NCBI GenBank assembly: GCA_964384625.1
Contig: CAYLNH010000023.1
Coordinates: 1-45,018, forward strand
Origin: CAYLNH01 sp964384625
GTDB lineage: Bacteria > Verrucomicrobiota > Lentisphaeria > JABSQK01
Length of the DNA: 45,018 nt
Direction of reading: 5' to 3'
Position numbers and translations under genes: made by a program. The notes beneath the pieces were generated by a model, which was given only the letters and a program-made list of their open reading frames with translations, made no database searches and was not told the DNA's origin. Positions within the stretch are counted from its first letter, which is position 1; each line of letters opens with the position of its first letter. Positions 7,407-14,880 of the stretch are shown here, piece by piece.

Positions 7407-8381
7407 ATGGCGAGACTTGGAATCATCGGTGCCGGTGCCTTTGCCCGCTACACCCTGGCAGCCTATCGCGCCCACATCCCGGATCTCGAGTTTGTCGCCA
7501 TCGCCAGCCGGACCCGCTCCCGGGCCGAAGCGGTTGCGGCGGAATTCGGCATCGCCGGCGTGGAGTCGGACAACCAGTCGCTGTTCAGCCGCGAGGACCT
7601 CGACATCATCGCCATTCTGACGCCGCCGCAAACCCACTACATGCTGGCCAAGGCAGCCCTCGAGCAAGGCAAGCACGTCATGGTCGACAAGCCGGTCGCC
7701 TTCACTGCGAAACAGGCGCTGGAACTCGTGGAACTGGCTTGGGAACGGGGTCTGCAGCTGACGACGAACCTGGTGCTGCATGTTCACCCCCTCAACCGCC
7801 GGGTCCGGCAGCTGACCGAAGACGGCGAACTGGGCTCGTTGCGGCAGATCATCACCACCGCCCTTCTGGCCCGCTATCCCGAAGACCACTGGTACTGGCA
7901 ACCTGAAATCAGCGGCGGCTTCTTCCTGAACACCTTCGCCCACTTTCTCGATCTGTTCGATTTCGTTGCGGGCGAGGAAGCAACGGACCTCTGCTCTGCC
8001 GGCAATGCCGAGAACGGCTATACCCTCCTGGCCACGTATCCCAGCGGCGTTCATGCCGCGTTCTGTGCCGGCCTGCAGGTTTCAAACGCCAATGAAATTG
8101 TGCGCTCGACCTATGTCTTTGAACACGGCATTGTGGAGAGCCGCGGCTGGCTGCCCGAATCCCTCACAATCCGGGCCGAAGGCGAGGCCCCCGTGACCGT
8201 CCAGGGCGGTCCGAAGGAAGCCGAGTACCGGGCCTGCCTGGCCGCGATTATGGCTGATCTGCTCAAACGAATCGCCGCCCCGCACACCGTGTCCGAACTC
8301 GGCATCGACCTGCATGTCGTCTGCAACAGCGTGCGCACCCCCGTCCGCTGCGAAGAAAGCCGGTTCGGCAACCGCGGCTGA
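7407..8381 (+). CDS. Gfo/Idh/MocA-family NAD(P)-dependent oxidoreductase
   Basis: A 324-residue sugar or inositol dehydrogenase-type protein. The N-terminal Rossmann motif is GIIGAGAFARY. TPPQTHYMLAKAALEQGKHVMV is followed by the family DKP motif (Lys95 catalytic), a variant of the usual EKP. The C-terminal half has GGFFLNTFAHFLDLFDF, matching the GG-x-x-x-D/N-x-x-x-H substrate-binding region, although the usual Asp is Asn here. The expected activity is oxidation or reduction of a cyclic polyol or sugar with NAD(P). The substrate cannot be read from sequence. The gene follows the WG lipoprotein closely and converges with an OsmC gene. Confidence 0.85.
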   Translation: MARLGIIGAGAFARYTLAAYRAHIPDLEFVAIASRTRSRAEAVAAEFGIAGVESDNQSLFSREDLDIIAILTPPQTHYMLAKAALEQGKHVMVDKPVAFTAKQALELVELAWERGLQLTTNLVLHVHPLNRRVRQLTEDGELGSLRQIITTALLARYPEDHWYWQPEISGGFFLNTFAHFLDLFDFVAGEEATDLCSAGNAENGYTLLATYPSGVHAAFCAGLQVSNANEIVRSTYVFEHGIVESRGWLPESLTIRAEGEAPVTVQGGPKEAEYRACLAAIMADLLKRIAAPHTVSELGIDLHVVCNSVRTPVRCEESRFGNRG

Positions 8382-8461
8382 CAACGGCGGCAGCCCGGCG
8401 CTCGCCCGGAGACGATACACGGTGCCCTGCCGGTCCCCCTCTGCCGTGATCCGGATCTGCG

Positions 8462-8902
8462 TCAGTCCGCCAGAGCGATGGTAATCGGTGTGCTGTTGGC
8501 CAGGTTTTCCGACACGGGGCAACGCCGTTCCACGGCCTGAATGAAGGCCTCTTGCTCGTCCCGGCTCATGTCGCTGTCCAGGGACACCTGAATGTTGACC
8601 TGCTGAAACCCGGCACGCGCGTTCTGGTCCTTGCCCAGCAATACCTCCAGATTCAGGTCGCCGCTGACAGTCACTTCCATACTGCGAATCGCCAGGCGCT
8701 GCTGATTGGCCATGATCCTGGCGATCGACGCGATGCAGCCGGCCAGCGAGAACAACAGATACTCCAGCGGCGTCGGGCCGGCGTCATTGCCGCCGGCGGC
8801 CGGCGGCTGGTCGATGCAGACCTCGTGGCCGCGGATATTGCTGTCGATCCTGGTGCCGCCGCCCATCGTCGTGGTGACTTCTACGGTCTTCATTCCTGCC
8901 AT
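8462..8902 (-). CDS. OsmC-family protein
   Basis: A 146-residue OsmC/YhfA-type thiol peroxidase-fold protein. Both family cysteines are present: Cys56 in SLAGCIASI and Cys128 in ERRCPVSENL, the pair that reduces organic hydroperoxides in OsmC and Ohr. PTPLEYLLFSLAGC is the typical helix around the first Cys. The start at 8902 is preceded by AAGGAG at about nine bases. An upstream in-frame extension to 9133 is Arg/Pro-rich and unlike the family. YhfA-like members lack proven peroxidase activity, so the substrate is uncertain. It follows the alcohol dehydrogenase gene on the same strand after 68 bases. Confidence 0.9.
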   Translation of the reverse strand: MAGMKTVEVTTTMGGGTRIDSNIRGHEVCIDQPPAAGGNDAGPTPLEYLLFSLAGCIASIARIMANQQRLAIRSMEVTVSGDLNLEVLLGKDQNARAGFQQVNIQVSLDSDMSRDEQEAFIQAVERRCPVSENLANSTPITIALAD

Positions 8903-8970
8903 TTCTCTTCTCTCCTTTATGATTGGGACGCTGCATGCGCCGGCGCTCCGCTCCGGAGCCGCCTGAAAGA

Positions 8971-10080
8971 CTACCGGGACAACTGCTGCAGCAGGGCCAG
9001 TACTTCGGCATCGGTCATCTCGCGCGGGTTGCCCGTCATGCTGTTGCTCCGGCAATTCGCCACGATGAAGGCATGGTGCTCCGGCCGCAAACCGTCCGCC
9101 GCAAAACTCGCCGGCAGGCCCAGTTCGGTACACAGCTCAGCGATACGTCGCACAAAGGCATCGGCGCCGTCGAGGCCCGTCTGATGCCCCAGCTCCGCCA
9201 GCTTTTCCGTGCACACCGGCAGGTTAAAGCGGAGAATATGCGGCAACAGCACGGCGCAAACATAGCCGTGCGGCAGGTGCAGGACCGCCCCCAACGGATG
9301 AGCCAGCCCGTGGACCGCCCCCAGGCCGGACTGCGAAAAACTCATGGCGCCCAGCAGGCTGCCCTCGGCAACGCCTTCACGGCCCGCCCGTTCGCCGGCG
9401 TACGCCCCGGGCAGATTCGCCGTCAGCAGGCGGACCGCCGCCCCGGCCAGGGCCCGGGTTGCGTTCGTTGCTTTCCGGGTGATATACGATTCGATCGCCT
9501 GCGTCAACGCGTCGAGGCCGCTGGCGGCGGTGATCGGCGGCGGCAGGGTCATCGTCAATTCCGCATCGCACAAGGCAGCCGCCGGAACCATGTACGCACT
9601 GCGAATCGACTTCTTGACGCCGGCTGCCGGATCGGTCAGAACCGCGTTCTTCGTGATTTCGGCGCCGGTGCCGGCCGTGGTCGGCAGGGCAATCAGAGGA
9701 ATGCCGCGGGCGGTCACCTCCCGGCGGCCGTCGAAGTACTCCTGGACGTCGCCGTGCCCGGGTGCGATCGCCGCCGCCGCTTTCGCCGTATCGATCACGC
9801 TGCCGCCGCCGACAGCGACGACAAGCTCCGGCTGGAGCTCCCGCAGGAGGTCCTTGAGGGCGTCGACACAGGCCAGCTCGGGCTCGGGAAGGACCTCCTT
9901 GAAGTGGGTCAGCGGGGGGGCGATCAAGCCGGCGAACTCATCATGAACGGCGGTATAGCGGTCGGACCCGCCGCTGACCAGGACATAGGTTGATCCGGCC
10001 TGCAGTTCAGCAATCACGTCCGGCAGCTGCCGCCGGCAACCCCAGCCACAACGAATGATTCCCGGATACCGCAGCAGCAT
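8971..10080 (-). CDS. iron-containing alcohol dehydrogenase
   Basis: A 369-residue group III (Fe-ADH) dehydrogenase. Visible motifs are VAVGGGSVIDTAKA (dinucleotide binding), PLIALPTTAGTGAEIT, a metal-ligand Asp in AALCDAEL, GLDALTQAIESY, GAVHGLAHPLGA and HLPHGYVCAVLLPH, which supply the conserved His ligands, and a C-terminal SNSMTGNPREMT block. The reaction is reversible NAD(P)-dependent oxidation of an alcohol; candidates such as 1,3-propanediol, butanol or lactaldehyde cannot be told apart. Its ATG overlaps the rnc stop by one base (TGATG), so it is translationally coupled to ribonuclease III, an odd pairing. Confidence 0.93.
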   Translation of the reverse strand: MLLRYPGIIRCGWGCRRQLPDVIAELQAGSTYVLVSGGSDRYTAVHDEFAGLIAPPLTHFKEVLPEPELACVDALKDLLRELQPELVVAVGGGSVIDTAKAAAAIAPGHGDVQEYFDGRREVTARGIPLIALPTTAGTGAEITKNAVLTDPAAGVKKSIRSAYMVPAAALCDAELTMTLPPPITAASGLDALTQAIESYITRKATNATRALAGAAVRLLTANLPGAYAGERAGREGVAEGSLLGAMSFSQSGLGAVHGLAHPLGAVLHLPHGYVCAVLLPHILRFNLPVCTEKLAELGHQTGLDGADAFVRRIAELCTELGLPASFAADGLRPEHHAFIVANCRSNSMTGNPREMTDAEVLALLQQLSR

Positions 10081-10805
10081 CAGACGCCCTCCTGCGGTTG
10101 CGGCGCAGGCCGCCGGCGCAGTTGCTTGAGTGCCGCCCGTGCCGCCTCCTGTTCGGCCGTACGCAGGCGACTGGCCGTACCGCGGGCATGGCTCTCGCCG
10201 TGGATCGAAACCTCCACCGTGAAGGTCTTGTCATGGTCGGGGCCGACGGCCTCGATCACGTCGTAAACCGGTTTTTCATGGTAGGTCTTCTGCGCCCACT
10301 CCTGGAGCGCGCCTTTCGGGTTGTCGTCCCGCAGGTTGGCTTCGATGTCGGGGTGGAGTTCATCGATCAGCCGGTCGATCAGTGTCATGGCCGGCCGGGC
10401 ATCGCGGTCGGCGTCCAGGTAGATTGCGCCGAGCAGGGCCTCGAAAGCATCGCCCAGATTCGAGGTGCGGTCGCGGCCGTCGCTGATCGCCTCGCCGTGG
10501 CCGAGCCGGAGGAATTCGCCCAGACCGAGGTGCCGGGCAAAATCAGCCAGGGTCTCCATCCGCGTCAGGGTCGCGCGCAGTTTCGTCAAGGGCCCCTCGC
10601 CGCGCTCCGGGAACTCACCGTACAGCCGGCTGGTCACGGCAATCTGAACCACGGCATCGCCGAGGAACTCGAGACGCTGATTGTCGACGACAATCCGGTC
10701 GTGCTCCGCGGTGTAGGAAGGATGGGTTAGAGCTTCCCGCAGGAGATCCTCGTTCTTGAAGCTGTAACCGATCCTTCCCTCCAATTCGGGAAAGTTCTCG
10801 TTCAT
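10080..10805 (-). CDS. rnc: ribonuclease III
   Basis: Cleaves double-stranded RNA in rRNA and mRNA processing. The 241-residue protein has the RNase III domain with the signature QRLEFLGDAV (43-52; usually ERLEFLGDSV) and the second catalytic block LGDAFEALLGAIYLD (D119, E122; the usual Ala is Gly here). A C-terminal double-stranded RNA-binding domain follows, about 162-231, starting NPKGALQEWAQ and ending in the AEQEAARAAL helix. Length and order are standard. The stop overlaps the start of the Fe-ADH gene. The neighbour era, common beside rnc, is absent. Confidence 0.96.
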   Translation of the reverse strand: MNENFPELEGRIGYSFKNEDLLREALTHPSYTAEHDRIVVDNQRLEFLGDAVVQIAVTSRLYGEFPERGEGPLTKLRATLTRMETLADFARHLGLGEFLRLGHGEAISDGRDRTSNLGDAFEALLGAIYLDADRDARPAMTLIDRLIDELHPDIEANLRDDNPKGALQEWAQKTYHEKPVYDVIEAVGPDHDKTFTVEVSIHGESHARGTASRLRTAEQEAARAALKQLRRRPAPQPQEGV

Positions 10806-10937
10806 TGCCTTGTACTGTCCGCCCCCACCCCGGACCTGTCAAGATTGCCGCCGGCATTTCAGTCGGCGTGAGAACCGCGTTGTACGACCCGCATTTTCCG
10901 CTACCGTATGCCGCAAACCCCACCAGGAAAAGAACCC

Positions 10938-11495
10938 ATGAAAATTACGGTTTTCTGCTCCAGCAGCGATCACCTCGAACCAAAATTCGTGACGCTCGCC
11001 GAAACGCTGGGTACGACCCTGGGCAAACGAGGCGATACCCTGGTCTTCGGCGGCGGCCGCTGCGGCCTCATGGGTGCGGTTGCCCGTGCCGCCAGGGCCG
11101 CCGGCTGCCCCCGCATCATCGGCGTCTACCCCGGCTACTTCACCCACCTCGCAGAACCCGCCTGCGATGAGCATATCACCACTGACGGCCTGCGCGACCG
11201 CATGGCGATTATGGAAGCCCACGCCGACGCCATCATCGCCTTGCCCGGCGGTATCGGCACACTGCATGAAATCTTCGATCAACTGGCGCCGCAGTCCCTC
11301 AAACGGCACAGCACCCCACTGGTCATCCTCAGCCCCGACGGGTTCTACGACAAACTGACCGCCCTGTTCGACGACCTCATCGACGCCGGCTTCATGCGAC
11401 CGGAACACCGGGCCCTGTATCATGTTGCCCCCACCGTTGAAAATGCCTTCGACCATCTGGATGCTCCGTCCGCCAAAGAAGCAGGATCCATTTGA
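10938..11495 (+). CDS. LOG-family (TIGR00730) Rossmann-fold protein
   Basis: A 185-residue lysine decarboxylase-like/LOG family protein. It has FCSSS near the N terminus, VFGGGRCGLMGAVA, and the signature PGGIGTLHE (103-111) that binds the nucleotide phosphate. LOG enzymes hydrolyse cytokinin riboside 5'-monophosphate or other nucleotides to the free base and ribose 5-phosphate. Bacterial members often act as general nucleotide nucleosidases. I chose the ATG at 10938 because it starts directly with the beta-strand MKITVFCSSS and has AGGAAAAG upstream; a start at 10908 adds ten unrelated residues. It is divergent from rnc. Confidence 0.88.
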   Translation: MKITVFCSSSDHLEPKFVTLAETLGTTLGKRGDTLVFGGGRCGLMGAVARAARAAGCPRIIGVYPGYFTHLAEPACDEHITTDGLRDRMAIMEAHADAIIALPGGIGTLHEIFDQLAPQSLKRHSTPLVILSPDGFYDKLTALFDDLIDAGFMRPEHRALYHVAPTVENAFDHLDAPSAKEAGSI

Positions 11496-11520
11496 CAGTC
11501 GGACCTTGCGGCTTCATGAT
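11492..11520 (+). promoter_or_regulatory. candidate sigma-70 promoter for the prepilin-like gene
   Basis: A perfect TTGACA at 11492-11497 and CATGAT at 11515-11520 are separated by 17 bases. The -35 box overlaps the stop codon of the LOG-family gene, so the pilin-like gene can be transcribed independently. An AT-rich run (ATATAAAAAA) follows immediately. The start site would be near 11527, about 38 bases before the ATG. Confidence 0.55.
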
Positions 11521-11564
11521 ATAAAAAAGGTACGCTACTTACTATTCCAAGAGGGCCGTCACAA

Positions 11565-12428
11565 ATGGGCGATCGGCACAACAGCAAACGACGCCGGCCG
11601 GCGTTTACCTTGATCGAATTGCTGGTGGTGGTGGCCATCCTTGCCATCCTGGCGGCCATGCTGCTCCCGACGTTGAGCCGGGCCAAGGCCGCCTCGTTGC
11701 GGGTGGTATGCATCAATCAGGTCCGCCAGCAGTACCTGGCAGTGAGCGCTTATACCGAAAACTGGGACGAGCGGATTCCGTTCTACATCGAGGGTTGGGA
11801 TCAGTACCACACGGAATCGCGGATGATGGACGACGGTGCTCTGCACATCTCCAAAACCACAAGTTCCGGGGTCAACCTGAAGAAATGGTCGGACATCCTG
11901 CTCTGCCCGGAGGGCGAGGGCCGGTGGTCCTGGGACCCGGAGGCAAACGGCCTGGTAACGGAGTTTCACACCTTTCGCAATGGCGTCACGGCCCGCGTGA
12001 AAGTGGAGTTCCCGGAAGCCGACATCCGGAAACTTCGTCGCACCAACGGGACGTCCTACATCACACCGGGCCGGATGGTGGTCACGCATTACGCATTGAA
12101 CGGCCGGCACCATGTCTATAAAAAGGCCAACACCTACAATATCGACGGCCGGGATCACGTGGCGCCGTTTGCGGACCTGGCAAACGACAAGCAGCCCCGG
12201 GTTCTGGGCGGAGCGTCGCACCCCGCGGAGACCTGGCTGACCGGCGACGGTTCCTGGGCGGACATTGGCCTGAGTCACGCCGTATTCCGCCATCTCGGCA
12301 CCTGCGTCTTCTCGTATATCGACGGTCACGCGGACTACCTGCGGCCGGAGGATGTGGATGGCGTTTCCCTCGGCGCCGATCGCTTCGGGTCGGCATTGGT
12401 CGATCCGCGACTGCAGTACACAAAGTAG
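11565..12428 (+). CDS. prepilin-type N-terminal methylation-domain protein with H-X9-DG motif
   Basis: A pseudopilin-like protein. After a basic leader (KRRRPA) the type IV prepilin signal runs FTLIELLVVVAILAILAAML, with Phe14 as the first mature residue and Glu18 at the +5 position. The residue before the cleavage site is Ala rather than Gly. The C terminus contains H243-LGTCVFSYI-D253-G254, an H-X9-DG motif described in large pseudopilin-like families of Lentisphaerota, Planctomycetota and Verrucomicrobiota. Such proteins occur in many paralogues there and their role is unclear; the usual idea is surface or type II secretion-linked assembly. GAGGG precedes the ATG. The gene has its own candidate promoter and converges with an ECF sigma factor gene 13 bases away. 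Confidence 0.85.
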   Translation: MGDRHNSKRRRPAFTLIELLVVVAILAILAAMLLPTLSRAKAASLRVVCINQVRQQYLAVSAYTENWDERIPFYIEGWDQYHTESRMMDDGALHISKTTSSGVNLKKWSDILLCPEGEGRWSWDPEANGLVTEFHTFRNGVTARVKVEFPEADIRKLRRTNGTSYITPGRMVVTHYALNGRHHVYKKANTYNIDGRDHVAPFADLANDKQPRVLGGASHPAETWLTGDGSWADIGLSHAVFRHLGTCVFSYIDGHADYLRPEDVDGVSLGADRFGSALVDPRLQYTK

Positions 12429-12441
12429 TCCGTCGCGCCGC

Positions 12442-12960
12442 TCAGGTGGATTCCCGCAATCGGCGCAGGCCGTTGTGGAGCCGTGATTTCACGGTGCCGG
12501 GGGGAATGTTCAGACGGGCAGCGATCTCATCGATCTTACAGCCGTCCATGAACCGCAGCATCACCACGTCCCGCTGTTCCGCCGGCAGCTGCGCCACGAT
12601 GTCCGCAATCTCACGCCGGCTCCTGGCGGCGTCCGCGCTGCAGTCCGCCTGCCGGGCGGCGGCCCCATCGGACAGCTCTACCTGCCGCCGTTGTTTGTTC
12701 AGCAGATCGAGGCAGCGGTTGCGGACGGCGGGGAAGAGAAAGGTCCGCAGTTGACAGGTGAGAGCAAAGCCCGGGAACTTGCTGAAGAAGTACTTGAACA
12801 CTTCCTGCAGCACGTCCTCGGCGTCTGCCGGCCGTTTGCAGTAGCGCCTGGCCAGGGCGAACGCCCAGTCGCGGTGACGGTAGTACAAAGCTTCCATTGC
12901 CGCAGCATCACCACGATTGGCGGCGGCAATCAGTTCCTGGTCTGTGCGGTTGTCGGTCAT
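12442..12960 (-). CDS. ECF-type RNA polymerase sigma-70 factor
   Basis: A 172-residue sigma factor with only regions 2 and 4. Region 2 spans about 22-65 (ALYYRHRDWAFALARRYC, then DAEDVLQEVFKYFF). Region 4 spans about 118-168 (LPAEQRDVVMLRFMDGCKI, then EIAARLNIPPGTVKSRL, the helix-turn-helix for the -35 element). I chose the ATG at 12960 because upstream in-frame sequence is low-complexity and overlaps a dispersed repeat. GAACGGG lies just upstream. No anti-sigma factor gene is adjacent, so its control is unknown. It converges with the prepilin-like gene. Confidence 0.92.
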   Translation of the reverse strand: MTDNRTDQELIAAANRGDAAAMEALYYRHRDWAFALARRYCKRPADAEDVLQEVFKYFFSKFPGFALTCQLRTFLFPAVRNRCLDLLNKQRRQVELSDGAAARQADCSADAARSRREIADIVAQLPAEQRDVVMLRFMDGCKIDEIAARLNIPPGTVKSRLHNGLRRLREST

Positions 12961-13083
12961 CCCGTTCGAGCACCGGCAGCGGCGGTGAGAAGTTCGGCGT
13001 TGCGGCGAGACGTCGGAAACATCCGGATCATAGTCTACTATAGCGGCAGAAACGAGGGAAAGGAAGACATCCCTGCAACCGGC

Positions 13084-13230
13084 GCAAAGGGCGGGGTTTC
13101 TGGTTGGCCGGTTGAACTGAGGGGTATAGATACTCCCCAAGCTGAGCTTGGGGTCTCTTCTCGGAAAGCAGGAACCCGATCTCGCACCCGTTTCGCGCCG
13201 GGTGGAGCCGGGGTGTCGTCCCGGACATCC
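13084..13230 (+). repeat. dispersed repeat R3, copy 1
   Basis: Resembles 40468-40584 in the same orientation. Shared words include GCCGGYTGAACTG, CTTGGGG and CTTCTCGGAAAGCAG, then AACCCGAT and TTTTCGCG-like blocks. This copy carries about 24 extra bases (around 13120-13143) that help form a CCCCAAGC/GCTTGGGG hairpin (13135-13153). It lies in the 410-base gap between the sigma factor gene and the gene at 13371-14252, in which no coding sequence was recognised. Confidence 0.6.
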
Positions 13231-13370
13231 GGGAGCATAAGCGATTCCGCCGGATCTTCGCTGCTCTGCCGGGCAGTTGCGGCAAAGCGATATGAACATC
13301 GTGGTTCGCGACTAACCAAGCAGAGCGCGATGAGGCGCGGCATCACGCCGCGGATTGATGGGACGACACA

Positions 13371-14252
13371 CTAGAGCCGGTTCAGGCGCCAGGCGAGCGC
13401 GATCTGCTGCTCTTCGGCGTTGCTGATGATGACGTAGTTGTCGCCCCGCTGGAGGTTCGCCAGGAAGCCGATATCCCGCTCCCTGCCGAGACGGCCGATG
13501 GCGAGGATGCAGGCCACCCGCAGACTGGTGTCGGCGTTGCTGTCGGCCGCAATCGCACGGGCTCGGGGCAGGACGTTACGGTCGCGGCCGCGCAATGCCG
13601 TGAACAAGCCGACGCCGTCCAGATCCTGGCGCTCGTCGGTGTCGAACGGGGGGTGCTCAGGCTGCAGTCGGCTTTCGAGTTCGGGGTGTCGGGCCCGGAG
13701 GCCGGCAAGCACATCCCTGGCGGCGCCGGCCAGTCGCGGCGTCGCGGGATTATCGGCGACGGCGAGAAGCAGCCGCCGGCCGGCGACTTGTTCGTCGGCG
13801 GGGGTATTGTCGTAGGTCAAACCGATGCCGCAGAGGATGAGGTCGCGGCCCATCAGCTTCTCTTTCGGGTTGTCCCAGGCCGCCAGCAGGGCGGCCAATG
13901 TGCCGGGGGCGTCCGGCTTGCGCGTCAACAGCAGGGCCAGCGCTTCACTGCGGACAACGATCGGCGACTGCACGTCCAGGGCCAATGCCTGCAACGCTTC
14001 CACTCGCGCGGGCGTCAAGGGCTCATTGACACACCGCAGGGCGTGCAGGCGGCAATCGGTGGAGACAGCGGAACTGACGGCCGTGGCAAGCGCCGGGCCG
14101 AGGACGGCGGCGTCGAGGTCCGGCTGCGGGCGGGGCAGAGGCGGCCGGGCCGGCGTCGTGGCGAGTCGCCCGAAACAGCGATCGTAGCAGACGCCCAAAA
14201 TGCCGACGCTCAGCACGAAGACAGCAACAACTACCATTCCCTTGAGTTTCAT
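13371..14252 (-). CDS. membrane-anchored protein with HEAT-like helical repeats
   Basis: A 293-residue protein of unknown function. From the ATG at 14252 it begins MKLKGMVVVAVFVLSVGILG, a single N-terminal membrane anchor or uncleaved signal. A Pro/Arg-rich linker follows, then helical segments rich in Leu and Ala. Two stretches (about 100-140 and 250-275, for example SLRVACILAIGRLG) have the spacing of HEAT or Armadillo-like repeats. The ATG ten codons upstream at 14282 adds a polar leader and was not preferred; GGA lies just before the chosen start. Its neighbours are repeats on both sides. HEAT-type repeats suggest a protein-binding scaffold at the envelope, which is inference. Confidence 0.65.
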   Translation of the reverse strand: MKLKGMVVVAVFVLSVGILGVCYDRCFGRLATTPARPPLPRPQPDLDAAVLGPALATAVSSAVSTDCRLHALRCVNEPLTPARVEALQALALDVQSPIVVRSEALALLLTRKPDAPGTLAALLAAWDNPKEKLMGRDLILCGIGLTYDNTPADEQVAGRRLLLAVADNPATPRLAGAARDVLAGLRARHPELESRLQPEHPPFDTDERQDLDGVGLFTALRGRDRNVLPRARAIAADSNADTSLRVACILAIGRLGRERDIGFLANLQRGDNYVIISNAEEQQIALAWRLNRL

Positions 14253-14344
14253 CACATCCTGACCGGCTTCCCAGTGAAACAATTTTGCCTAACATACGGG
14301 GATTGCGAAGGCAATGCAAGGGAAAGTTGGTTTGCCCGGGTACT

Positions 14345-14429
14345 GCGTCAGTCACGGGGAGCGCCTCCCGCGTACTGCCTTCCTGCCGGTGGTGGAACGC
14401 CGGCAGGCGCTACTTCCCGTCACTGACGC
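14345..14429. repeat. nested inverted repeat
   Basis: Outer arms GCGTCAGT (14345-14352) and ACTGACGC (14422-14429) enclose inner arms CCTGCCGG (14382-14389) and CCGGCAGG (14400-14407). It could fold as a long stem in DNA or RNA. It lies directly before the tandem GGTCGAGACGACC array, the same order as seen at 21013-21150. Confidence 0.6.
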
Positions 14430-14560
14430 GTTGCGCGGTCGAGACGACCGCGGCCGCGAACGAAACGCCCGGCGGCGTTGCGCGGTCGAGACGACCGCGG
14501 CCACGAACGGAACGCCTGGCACCGTTGCGTGGTCGAGATCCCGACTCCCAAGAGGACGGG
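14430..14560 (+). repeat. tandem 47-bp repeat of a GC-rich hairpin (R2)
   Basis: Two almost identical 47-base units each contain CGCGGTCG-AGA-CGACCGCG, a perfect 8-bp hairpin (14434-14452 and 14481-14499). A third, diverged half-unit starts near 14524 (CGTTGCGTGGTCGAGA). A related single unit lies at 21131-21150. The words GGAAGCA, ACGATCCGCAGGACCTCTG and TGTCGG just downstream are also shared with 21150-21200. No gene was recognised between 14253 and 14880. Confidence 0.65.
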
Positions 14561-14880
14561 ACGGCTGCGCGCGGAAGCAAACCGTCCCAAACGATCCGCA
14601 GGACCTCTGTCGGCGCCTGTTGTTTTCGATTCTCAAGCGCCCGGGTCGCTTGTCGGCCCGGTGAATGAGTTCATCAGGGAAGGAGAGGGCTGTCCCATGA
14701 ATGAGCTTCTGCATCAGACGGCCAAACCACCTGGGGTCGTCTGGTCGAACCGATTGCCGGCAGCAAGCGCCTGCAGAACCGACAGGCGCCCGGATGCCGG
14801 CCCAACGGAACTTGCCGCGGGGAATCAGTGTCTATAGCTGTTGGGGCCGGCTGAAAACCCACAATGAGGATGCATTCCGG

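Noticed and set aside
6276..8054. 592-codon minus-strand frame opposite the WG lipoprotein and oxidoreductase
   Set aside because: Antisense to two well-supported genes; the repeated pattern mirrors the WG repeats.
10814..10842. TTGACA-N17-GACAGT before rnc on the minus strand
   Set aside because: The start site would fall at the initiation codon and the -10 match is poor.
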